A stretch of DNA of 64,000 bases from Aureibaculum algae (GTDB taxonomy: Bacteria > Bacteroidota > Bacteroidia > Flavobacteriales > Flavobacteriaceae), in the NCBI RefSeq assembly GCF_006065315.1, contig NZ_CP040749.1, forward strand, positions 1,626,501 to 1,690,500, given 5' to 3'. Position 1 is the first letter of the stretch; each line of letters starts with the position of its first letter. A program made the translations under genes and the position numbers. The notes under the pieces were generated by a model that worked only from the letters and a program-made list of their open reading frames with translations, did no database searches and was not told the DNA's origin. Shown here one piece after another: positions 61,332 to 64,000 of the stretch.

Positions 61332-62591
61332 TTATTTTATCTCTTGAATTGGAGTGTTAGCCTTTGAATTAGAAATCAGAATTGCATAATCTAAAAAATC
61401 AGTAGTCGATTTACCTTTCACTTGCTCACCATTTGATTTGTCGTCTGTCATTATAATTTCCATTAAATCAGGTATTCCGTCATTGTAAAGTGTGTTTTCT
61501 TTATTTAATCGAAAAAGCGTAATATCCGATAGTTTAGTTTTCTTTAAATTATCAATACCTCGAAAATATTCCTTTTCATAATCACCAATTCCAAAACCGC
61601 CTTCTGTAGTATAAGTTTTGTAAACCATATTGTCGTCATAAACAATATCCCAAAGCACGTTACTTTTCGTAAGATAGCCAATTACTGAAATTATATCTTT
61701 ACGCTTGTAAATATTATTCTCGATTAGCTTTGTGAAAAAGGATACTTTATTTCCTTCTCTTTCTTTTTCTAAATGGAAAAAACCAAATCGTATAAACTGT
61801 GGTTTTTTGTCGAAACTATAGAAACTGCTTAAATTTAAATAGTTGTCATAAATTATTTGTTCTCGTTTAGAAGCGTTATCAAAGTTCTCAAATGTATGTT
61901 TGAGGTTTTGTATTATGTGGTCAAAAACGAATTTGTTATTGATACTCTTTTCAAATTCCATTGGTTTCTTTTCATATTCTTTGACAAAATTTTTCAAAAC
62001 ATTTTTAGAATAACTATCATAGTTTGGTGAAAAGTCAGTTGTATCTAACGTAACCATATTTACTATTTCTTGTAAAAAAATATTTTGGTTTTGCTTGTAG
62101 TCAATCACTTCCAATAAATGTTTAGAGGTGTATTGATAGGTAACCAAGAGGTCAATTCCGACAACAGTTAGTTTGTCTTTTTCTTGAAGTTTATCATTGA
62201 GCTTTTTTATTTCCTTCCACTTTTCATATGTTTCGACACTTTTCTCTTGTGGTACTCTGGTTCCATAATTGTTGACTAAATCTTTTAATAAAAGAGAATC
62301 ACCTTTTTTTAAATATTGATTGAAATAGTGTCCGATACTAAAATCCGTTTCTGGAAGATAATATTTTATTGTACCATCTTTCGTAAGAGATTTGAGTAAA
62401 GCATATTCGGTCTTTTCAGTTTTTGTACTTCCATGATAAGCACCAAATCCAATTATATTGAATTCTTTTTGCGGAAAGTTGAATTCGGATGAAGTTAAAT
62501 CAAATCTATTGTCTTCTAAATAATCAGTTTTGGTTTGTGAGCAAGATTGTAAAATCACAAAAGCAAAAAGAAAAGAAAGTAGTGTTTTCAT
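61332..62591 (-). CDS. Erythromycin-esterase-like lipoprotein
   Basis: A lipobox (LQSC, C17) anchors a domain of about 400 residues. The early segment NIIGFGAYHGSTKTEKTEYALLKSL, followed by KYYLPETDFSIGHYFNQYL, resembles the EreA/EreB-type pattern (GEaTHG, then a strand ending ExD). The essential histidine would be in YHG. No drug-resistance role can be claimed from this. The family also includes many chromosomal enzymes of unknown substrate. Repeat A5 is downstream. Confidence 0.6.
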   Translation of the reverse strand: MKTLLSFLFAFVILQSCSQTKTDYLEDNRFDLTSSEFNFPQKEFNIIGFGAYHGSTKTEKTEYALLKSLTKDGTIKYYLPETDFSIGHYFNQYLKKGDSLLLKDLVNNYGTRVPQEKSVETYEKWKEIKKLNDKLQEKDKLTVVGIDLLVTYQYTSKHLLEVIDYKQNQNIFLQEIVNMVTLDTTDFSPNYDSYSKNVLKNFVKEYEKKPMEFEKSINNKFVFDHIIQNLKHTFENFDNASKREQIIYDNYLNLSSFYSFDKKPQFIRFGFFHLEKEREGNKVSFFTKLIENNIYKRKDIISVIGYLTKSNVLWDIVYDDNMVYKTYTTEGGFGIGDYEKEYFRGIDNLKKTKLSDITLFRLNKENTLYNDGIPDLMEIIMTDDKSNGEQVKGKSTTDFLDYAILISNSKANTPIQEIK

Positions 62592-62853
62592 TGTTTATGT
62601 TTTTCTTTAAAGATTGCTTCTTTTTAAAATTGTTACAGTTAGTTATGATATTTCGTCAAATACTTAGTAACATCTTGGCTATAATTAGTATGGGAATCAT
62701 AAGCAATGAACTTTCGATTAAGCACTTAGCGAAATTTTTTTGTTTTGTTTTTTCTTTTCCTTGTTTAAAGCAACTCCGACGCTTCGGGGCCAAAGATTTT
62801 GCGACCTCATAAATATACGCAGACCATTCGTTTAAGACCTAAGCCCGCATTGT

Positions 62854-63324
62854 TTATAGGTTGTGTTGGGTATAGTTTTTTCTTACTAATTCCTCTATTG
62901 CAGATTTAAAAGCGAAATGAGCAATTATTCTAATGAATAAATTTCCACCAAAAATCCAATAAAATGCATACCAAATCATATCCACATCATTTGTATCAAG
63001 GGTAGAAAATTTTGAGTCTGCGGCTAAAATCCCAATAATGAATGGTATCGCAATTAGAAAAACCATCCAATTTCCATTAATGATAGTCAAGTCCCCATTA
63101 TTACTTTTTATTTTTACCACTCCACTATGTAAAAAAGATTTGACATTAAAAGAAGACCATCCGTCCGCTTTGTGGAAAGCAATTTTATTTTCCTTTCGTT
63201 TAACATAATTGAATCCCGTTTCATCCAAATAGTCTTGAATTAGGTTCAATATTTCAGAAGAATCGAGTTCTCCGAAATCTGCTTTTTTAAATTTCGTCCA
63301 AAATTGTATTGGTAGGAATGTCAT
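62854..63324 (-). CDS. Unknown membrane protein, 156 residues
   Basis: An N-terminal soluble part (LIQDYLDETGFNYVKRKENKI, SFNVKSFLHSGVVKIKSNNG) leads into two hydrophobic helices (about residues 85-100 and 118-138). The C-terminal tail is charged. No family was recognised. It resembles other single-gene cassettes of Flavobacteriaceae in which a small membrane protein stands alone. The 262-base gap on its low-coordinate side contains an A-like block (AAGCACTTAGCGAAAT) and a CCGA/TCGG hairpin. Confidence 0.6.
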   Translation of the reverse strand: MTFLPIQFWTKFKKADFGELDSSEILNLIQDYLDETGFNYVKRKENKIAFHKADGWSSFNVKSFLHSGVVKIKSNNGDLTIINGNWMVFLIAIPFIIGILAADSKFSTLDTNDVDMIWYAFYWIFGGNLFIRIIAHFAFKSAIEELVRKNYTQHNL

Positions 63325-63409
63325 TTTTTAAATTATACCCAACGTATGTGTAAAGATAGTAAAACGTTAGTTTTATTCTCTTTACATAGTGTTAGTTGTT
63401 GTTAATCGG

Positions 63410-63435
63410 AACTCAAAGGCAGTTTCCTTTGAGTT
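63410..63435. other. Perfect 10-bp hairpin
   Basis: AACTCAAAGG (63410-63419) pairs exactly with CCTTTGAGTT (63426-63435) around a 6-base loop. It is not followed by a T-run, so it is not an evident terminator. Confidence 0.7.
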
Positions 63436-63453
63436 AGTAAGTAAAATAACTTG

Positions 63454-63493
63454 CCTCTATGGATTTTAGCTAGAGCTAAAAAACGTAGAGAGG
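63454..63493. other. Imperfect long hairpin
   Basis: CCTCT/AGAGG at the base and TTTTAGCT/AGCTAAAA at the tip give a 40-base stem-loop. It is the second element in a series of structures in this gene-free end of the window. Confidence 0.55.
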
Positions 63494-63538
63494 AAGACTG
63501 TACAGACCAATAAACTTGACTTTGTCATAATAAAACAG

Positions 63539-63631
63539 TACCTTGAACTCAATTCGACTTTATATCGTGAAACGATTGTAAATCAGGATTTACTCGATTC
63601 CCTGAATCTAAAGTCGGTGTGGGTGAAGGTA
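63539..63631. other. Compact cloverleaf-like structured element
   Basis: An 8-bp closing stem (CGACTTTA 63555-63562 with TAAAGTCG 63609-63616) encloses three hairpins. They are ATCGT/ACGAT (63564-63576), GTAAAT/ATTTAC (63578-63593) and GATTC/GAATC (63596-63608). Almost no bases are left unpaired between them. A further TACCTT/AAGGTA pair (63539-63544, 63626-63631) may extend the base. It is only 62 bases inside the stem, too short for a tRNA. It may be a structured RNA or a folded recombination site; function unknown. Confidence 0.6.
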
Positions 63632-63728
63632 ATCCCTTTTCTTTATCAATGTCACGGTTATTTTACATCTTATTTCTCTCCATAAACATTGGATTTTACG
63701 AACCTCCGAATTAATGACTATTAACTAG

Positions 63729-63955
63729 TGTATAAACACATTACGTTTAGCCCCCTTATATTTATTAATGTTTTTTCTTGAATTAAGAAGCTAAAGCGAA
63801 CAGCACTTCAATTGGGTTGGAGTAGGAGTTTTATTTAGCGACTGCCCTTCAAATGTAGCTATAAAATGGCATTAAATCAAATTGAAAATATGGTTGGTAA
63901 CTATTGAGAAAAGTGTAGTGCTAAAAATTAGTGAGTTTTTATTTGTTTTTTACCA
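63729..63955 (-). repeat. Repeat family B, copy B4
   Basis: It has GTATAAACACATTACG at its left edge, GAAGCTAAAGCGAACAGCAC, GTTTTATTTAGCGACTGCCC, TCAAATGTAGCTATAAAATG and TTAGTGAGTTTTTATTTG. Orientation is the same as B2 and B3. The remaining part of this 676-base gene-free end holds only the hairpins and the cloverleaf noted separately. Confidence 0.72.
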
Positions 63956-64000
63956 CAGTTCTTGATTAGCAACAGTATTTTATTTAGTTTGTTCTTAATT

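Noticed and set aside
61332..62591. Macrolide-resistance erythromycin esterase
   Set aside because: Only general fold-pattern similarity is visible, and substrate residues cannot be confirmed.
63539..63631. tRNA or tmRNA
   Set aside because: The closing stem and three hairpins resemble a cloverleaf, but the span is about 62 bases. The third loop has three bases instead of seven, there is no TTC loop, and the anticodon-loop geometry is wrong.

Overview
The window reads as a stretch of chromosome from a marine-type member of the Flavobacteriaceae (Bacteroidetes). The DNA is strongly AT-rich. Several genes are preceded by the Bacteroidetes -7 promoter box TAnnTTTG, and obvious Shine-Dalgarno sequences are absent. 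Many proteins belong to families typical of the group: a DUF6090 remnant, DUF349, SPFH with an Arc-like small protein, FUSC, many small lipoproteins, and an alginate-lyase-like enzyme. No rRNA, tRNA or CRISPR array was found.

From 1 to 28.4 kb the content is mainly housekeeping. It holds a tandem pair of DUF368 polyprenyl-phosphate carriers overlapping aroE, a DUF349 protein, a dead DUF6090 gene with two nonsense codons, a FabH-like synthase, an outer-membrane barrel, htpG and a FUSC membrane protein. These are followed by a VanX-type dipeptidase, an unrecognised protein with kinase-like motifs, and an S1/P1 nuclease. Next come an SPFH cluster with three tiny genes too short for routine calling, an M14 peptidase, a DUF819 carrier and a TIGR00266/AIM24 protein. 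The ddl, PASTA and RluD genes end this part. Between the AIM24 gene and ddl lies a 1.6-kb repeat field built around a DUF559 nuclease gene. That gene is bracketed by exact inverted repeats with interchangeable inner hairpins, and the segment is partly duplicated at an offset of exactly 986 bp.

From 28.5 to 37 kb there is a CAT-family acyltransferase and then a run of nine minus-strand genes. Most encode small secreted, lipid-anchored or membrane proteins of unknown function. Four of these genes carry the same upstream operator-like signal: direct repeats of ATTCG type exactly 21 bp apart, as expected for a LytTR-type regulator.

From 37.3 to 46 kb there is an aldehyde dehydrogenase/DUF779 pair facing an AraC regulator, a polysaccharide deacetylase, a PhnB/VOC protein, an alginate-lyase-like enzyme and several small proteins.

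From 46 to 64 kb the window is an accessory region. It consists mostly of single, unrelated, minus-strand genes: a CPBP protease, an SMR exporter, an XRE/HTH membrane protein, an amidohydrolase, a fatty-acid-hydroxylase-type protein, a lipocalin-like protein and an erythromycin-esterase-like protein. Two dispersed intergenic repeat families (A and B) lie in one orientation, mostly just downstream of the genes. An intact IS1182-family element with recognisable inverted repeats and a 4-bp target duplication sits here too, as does a small plus-strand cupin/AraC/acyl-CoA-dehydrogenase-like cluster. The right edge, with no gene over 676 bp, holds a run of strong hairpins and a compact cloverleaf-like structure. 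The arrangement suggests a cassette-like accumulation zone, but no integrase is present in the window.
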